Below, piece after piece: positions 6,144 to 6,145 of a stretch of DNA of 6,145 nucleotides. Position 1 is the first letter of the stretch; each line of letters begins with the position of its first letter. Source of the stretch: an uncultured Clostridia bacterium (lineage in GTDB: Bacteria; Bacillota; Clostridia; Oscillospirales; Acutalibacteraceae); contig CALYNN010000098.1 of NCBI GenBank assembly GCA_945221685.1, positions 1 to 6,145 on the forward strand, read 5' to 3'. The translations under genes and the position numbers were made by a program. The notes beneath the pieces were generated by a model. That model had not been told where the DNA came from, searched no databases, and saw nothing but the letters and a program-made list of their open reading frames with translations.

Positions 6144-6145
6144 TC

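Overview
This window is one tightly packed run of eight genes, all read on the minus strand, from a chromosome that looks like an anaerobic gut-type Clostridia bacterium (Firmicutes, probably Oscillospirales/Ruminococcaceae-like). The taxonomic guess is inferred from protein flavour and gene order: moderately AT-rich codons, a group II ECF module followed by truA, and the DUF5711-like/CvpA/PgsA trio. No sequence search was run.

Layout in transcription order (right to left): C-terminal part of a class I SAM-dependent rRNA-type methyltransferase (5705-6110, cut at the contig end); ecfA1 (4839-5705); ecfA2 (3970-4839); ecfT (3161-3973); truA (2412-3164); a membrane-anchored beta-propeller-like protein of unknown function, DUF5711-like (1224-2411); a CvpA family membrane protein (529-1227); and a CDP-alcohol phosphatidyltransferase of the PgsA type (519 down to base 1, running off the window). 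Every junction is an overlap, a direct abutment or a gap of at most 9 bases. There is therefore no room for an internal terminator, and the set is almost certainly one polycistronic unit with translational coupling. Neither the operon promoter nor its end lies in the window.

How the genes work together: EcfA1, EcfA2 and EcfT form the shared energising module of ECF vitamin/micronutrient transporters. No substrate-binding S component is present, so S components must be encoded elsewhere. TruA modifies tRNA anticodon arms, the methyltransferase probably modifies rRNA, and PgsA makes the phosphatidylglycerol phosphate precursor of anionic lipids. The DUF5711-like and CvpA proteins are membrane or envelope proteins without a firm role. 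This is housekeeping content rather than an accessory island.

The most consequential observation is technical. The last 35 bases (6111-6145) are not genomic: 6111-6143 is the reverse complement of the Illumina Nextera read 1 transposase adapter. It fuses in frame to the methyltransferase and creates a false protein start, MCIRDR. I found no convincing undescribed system. The best biological leads are the DUF5711-like protein and its conserved-looking position next to cvpA and pgsA, and the set of NTGA start/stop overlaps.
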